NCBI GenBank assembly: GCA_963821325.1
Contig: CAWGDC010000006.1
Coordinates: 620,001-684,000, forward strand
Length of the DNA stretch: 64,000 nucleotides
Direction: 5' to 3'
DNA from: PALSA-555 sp963821325
GTDB lineage: Bacteria > Actinomycetota > Acidimicrobiia > IMCC26256 > PALSA-555
The notes beneath the pieces are model-generated. The model made no database searches, was not told where the DNA came from, and saw only the letters and a program-made list of their open reading frames with translations. The first letter of the stretch is position 1, and each line of letters begins with the position of its first letter. Both the position numbers and the translations under genes were made by a program. Shown piece after piece: positions 21,876-29,730 of this stretch.

Positions 21876-22712
21876 GTGGCGGTCCGCAAGCGCAAGCCCA
21901 CCAGCCCCGGTCGCCGGTTCCAGACCGTCGCCGACTTCCACGAGATCACCCGCGACCACCCCCAGCGTGGCCTGACCCGTCCCAAGCCCAAGACCGGGGG
22001 CCGCAACTCCTACGGACGGATGACGGCACGCCACAAGGGCGGCGGCCACAAGCAGCGGTACCGCCAGATCGACTTCCGTCGCGACAAGGACGGCGTCCCG
22101 GCCAAGGTCGCGACGATCGAGTACGACCCCAACCGCAACGCCCGCATCGCGCTGCTCCACTACCGCGACGGCGAGAAGCGCTACATCATCGCCCCGGCGC
22201 AGGTCTCCGTCGGCGACCTCCTGCAGAGCGGCCACGGCGCCGAGATCCGGCCCGGCAACGCGATGCCGCTGCGCTTCATCCCCGTCGGCACGACGATCCA
22301 CAACGTCGAGCTGAAGCCCGGCGCGGGCGCCAAGCTCGGCCGCGGCGCCGGCGCCGCCATCCAGCTCGTCGCGAAGGAAGGCCAGTTCGCCACCCTCCGG
22401 CTGCCGTCGACCGAGATGCGTCGCGTCCCGATCGACTGCCGCGGCACCATCGGATCCGTCGGCAACGCCGAGGCCACCCTCGTCAAGATCGGCAAGGCGG
22501 GCCGCAACCGGTGGCGGGGCAAGCGGCCCCACACCCGCGGCGTCGCCATGAACCCCGTCGACCACCCGCTCGGCGGCGGCGAGGGCAAGAGCTCGGGTGG
22601 CCGCCACCCGGTGTCGCCGTGGGGCAAGCCCGAGGGGCGGACCCGCCGCAAAGGCAAGAAGTCGGACGAGATGATCGTGCGCCGCCGCCGCAGCCGCGGC
22701 GCGCGCCGGTAG
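21876..22712 (+). CDS. rplB: 50S ribosomal protein uL2
   Basis: L2 (278 aa) is needed for subunit association and peptidyl transfer. GGRNSYGRMTARHKGGGHKQ and the catalytic-site region HPLGGGEGKSSGGRHPVSPW, containing the conserved His, are present, with a basic C-terminus. The GTG start at 21876 matches family length. rpsS follows after nine bases. Confidence 0.98.
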   Translation: MAVRKRKPTSPGRRFQTVADFHEITRDHPQRGLTRPKPKTGGRNSYGRMTARHKGGGHKQRYRQIDFRRDKDGVPAKVATIEYDPNRNARIALLHYRDGEKRYIIAPAQVSVGDLLQSGHGAEIRPGNAMPLRFIPVGTTIHNVELKPGAGAKLGRGAGAAIQLVAKEGQFATLRLPSTEMRRVPIDCRGTIGSVGNAEATLVKIGKAGRNRWRGKRPHTRGVAMNPVDHPLGGGEGKSSGGRHPVSPWGKPEGRTRRKGKKSDEMIVRRRRSRGARR

Positions 22713-22721
22713 GAGGGTCAC

Positions 22722-23003
22722 GTGCCACGCAGTCTGAAGAAGGGACCCTTCGTCGACGACCACCTCGCCAAGAAGGTCGAGGCCATGAACGAGTCGGGGG
22801 ACCGCAAGGTCATCAAGACCTGGTCGCGGCGCTCGACCATCACCCCCGAGATGGTCGGGCACACCCTCGCGGTGCACGACGGACGCAAGCACGTCCCCGT
22901 GTACATCAGCGAGGCGATGGTCGGCCACAAGCTCGGCGAGTTCGCCCCGACCCGGGTGTTCCGCTTCCACGCGGGCCAGGAGCGCAGCGGGAGATCGCGC
23001 TAG
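22722..23003 (+). CDS. rpsS: 30S ribosomal protein uS19
   Basis: S19 (93 aa) binds the head of the small subunit. MPRSLKKGPFVDDHL and RRSTITPEMVGHTLAVHDGR are diagnostic. It starts at a GTG behind GGAGGG, and the C-terminus is short and basic. Confidence 0.97.
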   Translation: MPRSLKKGPFVDDHLAKKVEAMNESGDRKVIKTWSRRSTITPEMVGHTLAVHDGRKHVPVYISEAMVGHKLGEFAPTRVFRFHAGQERSGRSR

Positions 23004-23005
23004 CC

Positions 23006-23761
23006 ATGCCCGACACCCAGACCCGCACCACCACCGCCCGGCTGCGCTACGTCCGCACGTCGCCGCCGAAGGCCCGGCTGGTCCTCGAGCTGATCCGCGG
23101 CCAGGACGTCGACACCGCCCGCGAGACGCTGCGGTTCTGCGACCGGGCCGCGGCCCGCGAGATCGGCAAGCTGCTCGACTCGGCCATCGCGAACGCCGAG
23201 CACAACGACGACCTCCCCGAGGACGAGCTGTTCGTCTTCAGCGCCCGCGCCGACGAAGGCCCCTCGTTGAAGCGGTGGCGGCCTCGGGCCCGGGGGCGCG
23301 GCGTGCGGGTCCGCAAGCGCACCAGCCACATCACGATCGAGCTCGCCCGCATCGCCGAAGAGGACCGGGAGGCGCGCCGCCGCGCCGAAGCCGCGGTTGG
23401 CCGGGCCCGCCGCACCACCCGTCGACGCCGGCGCGCCGAGCCCGAGGACGTCGACACCGACCTCGATACCGAGGACGAGGCGGCCGCCGAGGCGCTGCCC
23501 GACGCGGCGTGGGCCGAGCCGGACGACGCCGAGCACGACGATGTCGACGCGGAGGACACCGACCGCGCGGCGCCGGCCAAGCGGGCGCCCGCGAAGCGCC
23601 CGGCGAAGGCGACGCCCGCGAAGAGGGCGGCGAAGCCGTCGGGAGCCACCCCGACGAAGGCGAAGAAGACCACCGCGAAGAAGACCACGGCGAAGAAGCA
23701 GGCCGACGCTCCGGCGAAGAAGGCGACGCCCCGCAAGCGGTCCCGACCGAAGGACGACTGA
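23006..23761 (+). CDS. rplV: 50S ribosomal protein uL22 with long basic C-terminal tail
   Basis: L22 lines the exit tunnel. The core of about 115 residues contains RYVRTSPPKARLVLELIRGQ and the hairpin region KRWRPRARGRGVRVRKRTSH. The protein (251 aa) is about twice the normal length. After an acidic linker (residues 140-190) comes a Lys/Ala/Thr/Pro-rich tail with AKKTTAKKTTAKK-like repeats, resembling histone H1 or HU tails. The last base of its stop overlaps the rpsC ATG. Confidence 0.95.
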   Translation: MPDTQTRTTTARLRYVRTSPPKARLVLELIRGQDVDTARETLRFCDRAAAREIGKLLDSAIANAEHNDDLPEDELFVFSARADEGPSLKRWRPRARGRGVRVRKRTSHITIELARIAEEDREARRRAEAAVGRARRTTRRRRRAEPEDVDTDLDTEDEAAAEALPDAAWAEPDDAEHDDVDAEDTDRAAPAKRAPAKRPAKATPAKRAAKPSGATPTKAKKTTAKKTTAKKQADAPAKKATPRKRSRPKDD

Positions 23762-24690
23762 TGGGCCAGAAGGTCAACCCCTACGGGTTCCGGCTCGGGA
23801 TCACCACCGACTGGAAGTCGCGGTGGTTCGCGGACGGCAAGGAGTACAAGGACAGCCTCATCGAGGACTGGCGCATCCGCGACTATCTGCGGCGCCAGCT
23901 CGAGCGCGCGGCCGTCAGCCGGGTCGAGATCGAGCGGACCCGCGACCGCCTGCGCGTCGACGTCTACACCGCCCGGCCCGGGATCGTGATCGGCCGGCGC
24001 GGCGCCGAAGCCGACCGGCTCCGCCAGGGGCTCTACAAGATCACCGGCAACCCCAAGATCCAGTTCAACATCCAAGAGATCAAGCAGCCCGAGCTCGACG
24101 CGACGCTCATCGCCCAAGGCGTCGCGGACCAGCTCGCCGGCCGCGTCTCGTTCCGCCGGGCCATGAAGCGTGCTGTGCAGACGGCCATGAAGGCGGGCGC
24201 CCAAGGGATCCGAGTCCAGTGCGGCGGCCGCCTCGGCGGCGCCGAGATGTCCCGCAAGGAGTGGTATCGGGAAGGTCGGGTGCCGCTGCACACCCTCCGC
24301 GCCGACCTGGACTACGGCCAGGCCGAGGCCCGCACCACCTTCGGCCGCATCGGCGTGAAGGTCTGGATCTACAAGGGCGAGATCCTGCCCTACCGGTCCG
24401 CGATGGAGGACAAGATCGCCCGCGAGGCCGCCATGGCCGTCGGCGAGACCGGCGGCGGCGAGACCGCACCGAGGCGTCGGGTCATCAGCGCCGGCGGGGG
24501 ACGGCGTCGCCGGGAGGAGAGCGTCGAGGTGCCCGTCGAGACGACCGCCGAGGAGGTGCCCGACGAGGCCACCCCGCTCGTGAAGGAAGCCGACCCCGAG
24601 CTCGAGCGGCTCCTCGCCGAAGAGGAAGACATCGAGCGCCGCACCCGCCAGCACCACGAAGCACCGAAGTTCCACTCCGACGATGAATGA
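23761..24690 (+). CDS. rpsC: 30S ribosomal protein uS3
   Basis: S3 (309 aa) lines the mRNA entry site and has helicase-assisting residues. MGQKVNPYGFRLGITTDW and the KH motif GIVIGRRGAEADRLR are clear, followed by the C-terminal domain IRVQCGGRLGGAEMSRKEW. About 80 residues beyond the core form an acidic/basic extension, longer than in most bacteria. The ATG overlaps the rplV stop. Confidence 0.98.
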   Translation: MGQKVNPYGFRLGITTDWKSRWFADGKEYKDSLIEDWRIRDYLRRQLERAAVSRVEIERTRDRLRVDVYTARPGIVIGRRGAEADRLRQGLYKITGNPKIQFNIQEIKQPELDATLIAQGVADQLAGRVSFRRAMKRAVQTAMKAGAQGIRVQCGGRLGGAEMSRKEWYREGRVPLHTLRADLDYGQAEARTTFGRIGVKVWIYKGEILPYRSAMEDKIAREAAMAVGETGGGETAPRRRVISAGGGRRRREESVEVPVETTAEEVPDEATPLVKEADPELERLLAEEEDIERRTRQHHEAPKFHSDDE

Positions 24691-24711
24691 CCCCGGGGCG
24701 AAGGCCTGACC

Positions 24712-25128
24712 ATGTTGATGCCACGCAAGGTCCGTCACCGCAAGGTGCAACGCGGCCGCCGCACGGGCACGGCCAAAGGGGGCACGCGCGTCACCTTCGG
24801 GGACTACGGCATCCAGGCCCTCGAGCCCGGCTGGATCACGAACCGCCAGATCGAGGCGGCCCGCATCGCGATGACCCGCTACATCAAGCGCGGCGGGAAG
24901 GTCTGGATCACCATCTTCCCCGACAAGCCGGTCACCCAGAAGCCCGCTGAGACCCGCATGGGCTCCGGGAAGGGCAACCCGGAGCACTGGGTCGCGGTCG
25001 TCAAGCCGGGGCGGGTCATGTTCGAGCTCGCCGGCGTCCCCGAGGCCACCGCCCGGGACGCCATGCGCCTCGCGATGCACAAGCTGCCGATCAAGACGCG
25101 CTTCGTCGTGCGCCAGGAAGAGGCGTGA
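24712..25128 (+). CDS. rplP: 50S ribosomal protein uL16
   Basis: L16 (138 aa) contacts A-site tRNA and is added late in assembly. MLMPRKVRHRKVQRGR and RYIKRGGKVWITIFPDKPVT are conserved, with RMGSGKGNPEHWVAVVKPGR around the modified Arg region. The stop TGA overlaps the rpmC ATG. Confidence 0.98.
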   Translation: MLMPRKVRHRKVQRGRRTGTAKGGTRVTFGDYGIQALEPGWITNRQIEAARIAMTRYIKRGGKVWITIFPDKPVTQKPAETRMGSGKGNPEHWVAVVKPGRVMFELAGVPEATARDAMRLAMHKLPIKTRFVVRQEEA

Positions 25129-25349
25129 TGAAGGCCGCCGAGCTGCGCGAGCTGAACGACCGGGAGCTCTCCGCCCGGATCCGGGAGTTCCGTGAGGAGC
25201 TGTTCAACCTGCGGTTCCAGAACGCGACCGGGCAGCTCGACAACACCACCCAGGTGAACCTGGTGCGCAAGGACATCGCTCGCTGCGAGACGCTGCTGCG
25301 CGAGCGCGAGATCGCCGCCGCCGAGGCGATGAAGGAGCAGGAGGCATGA
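25128..25349 (+). CDS. rpmC: 50S ribosomal protein uL29
   Basis: A small two-helix protein (73 aa) near the tunnel exit. KAAELRELNDRELSARIREF and EELFNLRFQNATGQLDN match the family. The ATG at 25128 is preferred over the GTG one codon earlier. The stop overlaps the rpsQ ATG. Confidence 0.96.
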   Translation: MKAAELRELNDRELSARIREFREELFNLRFQNATGQLDNTTQVNLVRKDIARCETLLREREIAAAEAMKEQEA

Positions 25350-25621
25350 GCCAACCCGACCCGGGTCCCCGCCCCAACCCCCGCAAGACCCGCGAAGGAC
25401 TCGTCGTGTCCTCGAAGATGGACAAGACCGTCGTCGTCGCCGTCACCGACCGGGTCCGGCACCGCCGCTACGGCAAGACCCTGCAGCGCACCCGGAAGCT
25501 CTACGCCCACGACGAGGCCAACGACGCCCACGAGGGCGACAAGGTCCGGCTCGCCGAGACCCGCCCGCTGTCCCGCACGAAGCGCTGGCGGGTCATCGAA
25601 GTCCTGGAGCGCGCCCGGTGA
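25346..25621 (+). CDS. rpsQ: 30S ribosomal protein uS17
   Basis: S17 (91 aa), a primary 16S rRNA binder with an OB fold. GLVVSSKMDKTVVVAVTDRV and RHRRYGKTLQRTRKLYAHDE are typical. A short Pro-rich N-terminus precedes the core. It overlaps rpmC and rplN by a few bases. Confidence 0.97.
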   Translation: MSQPDPGPRPNPRKTREGLVVSSKMDKTVVVAVTDRVRHRRYGKTLQRTRKLYAHDEANDAHEGDKVRLAETRPLSRTKRWRVIEVLERAR

Positions 25622-25986
25622 TCCAGCAGGAATCCCGCCTCAAGGTGGCCGACAACTCGGGCGCGCGTGAGGTGCTCTGCATCAAGGTGCTCGGCGGCAC
25701 CCGTCGCCGCTACGCGGGCATCGGCGACATCTTCGTCGCCACGGTCAAGGACGCCGTCCCCGGCGCCGCGGTGAAGAAGGGCGAGGTCGTCAAGTGCGTC
25801 GTCGTGCGCACCAAGAAGGAGCGGCGTCGCTCCGACGGCAGCTACATCCGCTTCGACGAGAACGCCGCCGTGCTCATCAACGAGCAGATGCAGCCCCGCG
25901 GAACCCGGATCTTCGGTCCCGTCGGCCGCGAGCTCCGTGAGCGGCGCTTCATGCGCATCGTCTCGCTCGCCCCGGAGGTGCTCTGA
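25618..25986 (+). CDS. rplN: 50S ribosomal protein uL14
   Basis: L14 (122 aa) forms an intersubunit bridge. IQQESRLKVADNSGAREVLC and FDENAAVLINEQMQPRGTRI are diagnostic. The GTG start overlaps the rpsQ stop. It opens the spc block, followed by rplX. Confidence 0.98.
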   Translation: MIQQESRLKVADNSGAREVLCIKVLGGTRRRYAGIGDIFVATVKDAVPGAAVKKGEVVKCVVVRTKKERRRSDGSYIRFDENAAVLINEQMQPRGTRIFGPVGRELRERRFMRIVSLAPEVL

Positions 25987-25988
25987 CC

Positions 25989-26312
25989 ATGGCCGACCGG
26001 ACGAAGATGCGGCTGAAGAAGGGCGACCAGGTGCTCGTCCTCACCGGCAAGGACGTCGGGAAGCAAGGCGAGATCACCCGGGTCCTGCCCGACCGCAACA
26101 TGGTCATCGTCGACGGCATCAACGTCGCCAAGAAGCATCAGCGCTCGACCAAGGCGACGATGCAGGGCGGCATCATCGACAAGGACATGCCGGTCCCGGC
26201 GTCGAACGTCGCGATCCTGTGCCCCGCGTGCGGCCCCAGCCGCATCGGCTACCGCGTCGACGACGACGGCGGCAAGTTCCGGGTCTGCAAGAAGTGCGGG
26301 AAGGACCTCTGA
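25989..26312 (+). CDS. rplX: 50S ribosomal protein uL24
   Basis: L24 (107 aa) starts large-subunit assembly. An N-terminal KOW motif (KKGDQVLVLTGKDVGKQGEI) is followed by a C-terminal pair of CxxC motifs (CPAC, CKKC), suggesting a zinc-binding end. It lies two bases after rplN, and the stop overlaps the rplE ATG. Confidence 0.97.
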   Translation: MADRTKMRLKKGDQVLVLTGKDVGKQGEITRVLPDRNMVIVDGINVAKKHQRSTKATMQGGIIDKDMPVPASNVAILCPACGPSRIGYRVDDDGGKFRVCKKCGKDL

Positions 26313-26881
26313 TGAGCGCCGCCCGCGCCGTGCCCCGCCTCAAGGAGCGCTACGACCGCGACCTCCGACCCCAGCTCCAGTCCGAGCTCGGCGTCGCGAA
26401 CATCATGCAGGTCCCCCGCCTCGAGAAGATCGTCATCAACTGCGGGGTCGGCCGCGCCACCCAGCAGGCGTCGCTGCTCGACGGCGCCGTCGCCGACCTC
26501 ACCGTCATCACCGGCCAGAAGCCGCTCGTCACCAAGGCCAAGAAGTCCATCGCCGGCTTCAAGCTGCGGGCCGGCAACGCGATCGGCGCGAAGGTCACCC
26601 TGCGCGGCGACCGCATGTGGGAGTTCTACGACCGCCTCGTCAGCCTCGCCATCCCCCGCATCCGTGACTTCCGCGGCATGAACGCCGCCGCCTTCGACGG
26701 CCGGGGCAACTACACGTTCGGCGTCACCGAGCAGCTCATCTTCCCCGAGATCGACTACGACCAGATCGACACCGTCCGCGGCATGGACATCACCATCGTC
26801 ACCACCGCGCCGACCGACGACCAGGCCCGAGCGCTCCTCCGAGCACTCGGCTTCCCGTTCCGGCGCGACACGAACTCCTAG
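26312..26881 (+). CDS. rplE: 50S ribosomal protein uL5
   Basis: L5 (189 aa) binds 5S rRNA. VPRLEKIVINCGVGRATQQA, the TGQKPLVTKAKKSIAGFKLR segment and the RDFRGMNAAAFDGRGNY loop are all present. The ATG overlaps the rplX stop. rpsN follows with a TTG start. Confidence 0.98.
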   Translation: MSAARAVPRLKERYDRDLRPQLQSELGVANIMQVPRLEKIVINCGVGRATQQASLLDGAVADLTVITGQKPLVTKAKKSIAGFKLRAGNAIGAKVTLRGDRMWEFYDRLVSLAIPRIRDFRGMNAAAFDGRGNYTFGVTEQLIFPEIDYDQIDTVRGMDITIVTTAPTDDQARALLRALGFPFRRDTNS

Positions 26882-26890
26882 GAGACTCCG

Positions 26891-27076
26891 TTGGCCAAGA
26901 AGGCGCTCATCCAGAAGCAGCAACGCAAGCCGAAGTTCGCGGTGCGGGCCTACACCCGCTGCCAGCGGTGCGGCCGCGCCCGCTCCGTGTACCGGAAGTT
27001 CGGGCTGTGCCGGATCTGCTTCCGGGAGATGGCGCACGCCGGCGAGATCCCCGGCGTCACCAAGGCGTCGTGGTGA
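26891..27076 (+). CDS. rpsN: 30S ribosomal protein uS14, type Z
   Basis: A 61-residue zinc-binding S14. It carries two CxxC pairs in TRCQRCGRARS and LCRICFREMA and ends GEIPGVTKASW. The TTG at 26891 follows GGAG. The short zinc form located between rplE and rpsH is the housekeeping version in actinobacteria. Confidence 0.97.
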   Translation: MAKKALIQKQQRKPKFAVRAYTRCQRCGRARSVYRKFGLCRICFREMAHAGEIPGVTKASW

Positions 27077-27086
27077 GGGGCGCCCG

Positions 27087-27492
27087 ATGACGATGACCGA
27101 CCCCATCGCCGACATGCTGACCCGGATCCGCAACGCCAACGTCGCGTTCCACGACGAGGTCATCATGCCGTCGTCGAAGGTGAAAGTGGCGCTCGCCAAG
27201 ATCCTCGTCAGCGAGGGCTACATCGAGGACTTCGCGGTCGAGGACGAGACCGAACGGCCCGGAACCAAGCTGCGGATCGTGATGAAGTACACGTCCGACC
27301 GTGAGCGGACGATCTCGGGGCTGCGGCGCGGTCTCGAAGCCGGGGTTGCGGGTCTACACGAAGGCCACCGACGTCCCCCGCGTCCTCGGCGGGATGGGCA
27401 TCGCCATCCTGTCCACCAACCAGGGCCTCATGACCGACCGTGAGGCGCGCCGACGCAAAGTCGGCGGCGAGATCCTCTGTCAGGTCTGGTGA
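27087..27492 (+). CDS. rpsH: 30S ribosomal protein uS8 (frameshift near 27330)
   Basis: S8 binds the 16S central domain and commonly represses the spc operon. The first frame reads MTMTDPIADMLTRIRNANVA to TISGLRR, and the second SKPGLRVYTKATDVPRVLGG to the GEILCQVW end. The break lies at CGCGGTC (about 27327-27333), where one extra G would account for it. Removing it gives a normal protein of about 134 aa. Confidence 0.92.
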
Positions 27493-27497
27493 GGGAC

Positions 27498-28039
27498 ATG
27501 TCACGCGTCGGTAAGGAGCCGATCCCGATCCCGAGCGGCGTCGAGGTCACCCTCGGCGACGGACACGTCGCGGTGAAGGGGCCCCGCGGGGAGCTGGCTC
27601 GCTCGACCCCGACGCCGATCACCATCGCCCGGGACGGCGACACCCTGGTCGTCACCCGACCCGACGACGAGCGCCAGAACCGTGCCCTCCACGGGCTCGT
27701 CCGGTCACTGGTGAACAACATGGTCGTCGGCGTCTCCGAGGGATTCGTCGCGCGAGCTCGAGATCGTCGGGGTCGGCTACCGCGCCACCGCGCAGGGCTC
27801 CGGACCACCTCGACCTCCAGGTCGGCTTCTCGCACGCCGTCCCCATCGACGCGCCCGACGGCGTCACCTTCGAGGTGCCCCAACCCACCCGCATCGTCGT
27901 GCGGGGCTGCGACAAGCAGCTCGTCGGCCAGGTCGCGGCCGACATCCGCAAGATCCGCAAACCCGAGCCGTACAAGGGCAAAGGGATCCGCTACGCCGGC
28001 GAGCGCGTCGTGCGCAAGGCCGGCAAGTCGGCGAAGTAA
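27498..28039 (+). CDS. rplF: 50S ribosomal protein uL6 (two frameshifts)
   Basis: L6 (about 179 aa) lies near the sarcin-ricin loop. The start MSRVGKEPIPIPSGVEVTL and NNMVVGVSEGF read well. The frame is then lost near 27757, and LEIVGVGYRATAQGS continues in a second frame. It is lost again near 27803, and DHLDLQVGFSHAVPIDAPDG continues to the PYKGKGIRYAGERVVRK end in a third. Two inserted bases (net +2 over the gene) explain the pattern. Confidence 0.9.
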
Positions 28040-28051
28040 GAGGACACGACG

Positions 28052-28405
28052 ATGCTCCAGAAGGTCGAGAGTCGCCGCCGCCGGCACCGGCGCGTCCGCA
28101 AGAACGTGCGGGGTACCGCCGAGCACCCCCGCCTGTGCGTGTTCCGGTCGAGCCGCCACATCTACGCCCAGCTCATCGACGACACCCGCGGCCACACCCT
28201 CGCGGCCGCGTCCACGATGGAGGCCGACGCCCGCGGCGGTCGCACCGCCGACGTCGACGCGGCCCGTGCCGTCGGACGGCGACTCGGTGAGCGCGCCCAG
28301 CAAGCCGGGATCACCGCGGCCGTCTTCGACCGTGGCGGCTTCCGTTACCATGGCCGGGTCGCGGCGGTCGCCGACGGGGCGCGGGAGGCAGGACTTGCGT
28401 TCTGA
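28052..28405 (+). CDS. rplR: 50S ribosomal protein uL18
   Basis: L18 (117 aa) carries 5S rRNA into the large subunit. RRRRHRRVRKNVRGTAEHPR and LCVFRSSRHIYAQLIDD are typical, ending FDRGGFRYHGRVAAVADGAR. It follows rplF by 12 bases and is intact. Confidence 0.97.
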   Translation: MLQKVESRRRRHRRVRKNVRGTAEHPRLCVFRSSRHIYAQLIDDTRGHTLAAASTMEADARGGRTADVDAARAVGRRLGERAQQAGITAAVFDRGGFRYHGRVAAVADGAREAGLAF

Positions 28406-28466
28406 CCCCGGCGCGCCCACGACGAGCCACCGGCCTGCGCCGGCCGCCGAACCGAAAGCGAGACGA

Positions 28467-29015
28467 ATGCCTGAGGGCCAGTACGAAGAGCGGGTGATCG
28501 CGATCAACCGCGTCGCCAAGGTCGTCAAAGGCGGCCGGCGGTTCTCGTTCACCGCGCTCGTCGTCGTCGGCGACGGTGAAGGCAACGTCGGCCTCGGCTA
28601 CGGCAAGGCGAAAGAGGTGCCCGCCGCCATCCAGAAGGGCATGGAAGAGGCCCGCAAGTCCCTCTTCCGGGTCCCCCTCGCCGGCTCGACGATCACCCAC
28701 GTCATCCTCGGCGAGCACGACGCGGCCAGCGTCCTGCTGAAGCCCGCCGCGCCCGGCACCGGGGTCATCGCCGGCGGCGCGGCCCGCGCCATCCTGGAGG
28801 CCGCCGGCGTGCACGACGTCCTCGCCAAGTCGCTCGGCTCGTCCAACGCCATCAACGTCTCCCGCGCGACGATCTCCGGGCTACGCAACCTGAAGCGCCC
28901 CGAGGCGATCGCGAAGCTGCGCGGCAAGTCACCCGAAGAGGTCAGCACGGTCGGCATGCTGCGCGCCTACCGGGAACGGCAGGCCCCCAAGCGTGAAGCG
29001 GCGGAGGTCAAGTAG
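28467..29015 (+). CDS. rpsE: 30S ribosomal protein uS5
   Basis: S5 (182 aa) acts at the mRNA entry and decoding regions. VAKVVKGGRRFSFTALVVVG and GYGKAKEVPAAIQKGMEEA match the double-stranded RNA-binding domain, and GVIAGGAARAILEAAGVHDV the second domain. I choose the ATG at 28467. The same frame is open far upstream only because it runs into the displaced rplF frame. The stop overlaps the rpmD GTG. Confidence 0.97.
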   Translation: MPEGQYEERVIAINRVAKVVKGGRRFSFTALVVVGDGEGNVGLGYGKAKEVPAAIQKGMEEARKSLFRVPLAGSTITHVILGEHDAASVLLKPAAPGTGVIAGGAARAILEAAGVHDVLAKSLGSSNAINVSRATISGLRNLKRPEAIAKLRGKSPEEVSTVGMLRAYRERQAPKREAAEVK

Positions 29016-29203
29016 TGGCCGTGACGCTGCGCATCACCCAAGTGCGCTCCTCGATCAGCTCCAAGCCCAAGCAGCGGGGCACGCTGCGCGCCCTCGGGCT
29101 GCGCCGGATCGACCAGACCGTCGAGCTCCCCGACCGGCCCGAGATCCGCGGCATGGTCGCGCGCGTCACCCACCTGGTCCGGGTCGACGAGGTGAGCGCA
29201 TGA
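29015..29203 (+). CDS. rpmD: 50S ribosomal protein uL30
   Basis: A 62-residue protein. RITQVRSSISSKPKQRGTLR, ALGLRRIDQTVELPD and RGMVARVTHLVRVDEV are diagnostic. GTG start overlapping the rpsE stop; its own stop overlaps the rplO ATG. Confidence 0.97.
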   Translation: MAVTLRITQVRSSISSKPKQRGTLRALGLRRIDQTVELPDRPEIRGMVARVTHLVRVDEVSA

Positions 29204-29694
29204 TCAAGCTCCACGACCTCCACCCCCCCGACGGGGCCAAGCGGGCGCGACGGCGCGTCGGGCGCGGCACCGGCGGGAAGGGTGGGAAGACCGCCGGACG
29301 CGGCATGAAGGGCCAGGGCGCGCGCGACACGGTGAAGCCCGCGTTCGAAGGCGGCCAGACACCCATCCACCGGCGCACCCCGAAGGCGAAGGGTTTCAAG
29401 AACCCGTTCCGCGTCGAGTACGCCGTCATCAACCTCGACGGGCTCGACGGCTTCGAAGCCGGCGCGACCGTCGACCCCGACACCCTCCGGGCCCGCGGGC
29501 TCGTCGCGAAACGAGGGCTCGTGAAGGTCCTCGGACGCGGCCAGCTCGACCGCCCCCTGACCGTCCGGGTGCACGCCTTCTCCACCGCGGCACGCCAGGC
29601 GATCGAGGGGGCCGGCGGCACCGCCGAGGTGCTCCCACCCCCGTGGGGTGAGGGCCGCCCGCCCGCGAAAGGCAACGCCCTGACCAATCGGTAG
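29200..29694 (+). CDS. rplO: 50S ribosomal protein uL15
   Basis: L15 (164 aa) is a late assembly protein. The Gly/Arg/Lys-rich N-terminus (RRVGRGTGGKGGKTAGRGMK) and GFEGGQTPIHRR-like segment (AFEGGQTPIHRRTPKAKGF) are conserved, and the C-terminal domain is LTVRVHAFSTAARQAIEGAG. It precedes secY, as is universal in bacteria. Confidence 0.97.
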   Translation: MIKLHDLHPPDGAKRARRRVGRGTGGKGGKTAGRGMKGQGARDTVKPAFEGGQTPIHRRTPKAKGFKNPFRVEYAVINLDGLDGFEAGATVDPDTLRARGLVAKRGLVKVLGRGQLDRPLTVRVHAFSTAARQAIEGAGGTAEVLPPPWGEGRPPAKGNALTNR

Positions 29695-29730
29695 GCTGTC
29701 GCCGCCGACGGTTCAGGAGGCCCCCCCCGC

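Noticed and set aside
27087..28039. Programmed +1 frameshifting in rpsH and rplF
   Set aside because: There is no common slippery site, stop codon or downstream structure, and similar breaks occur in unrelated genes of the window.
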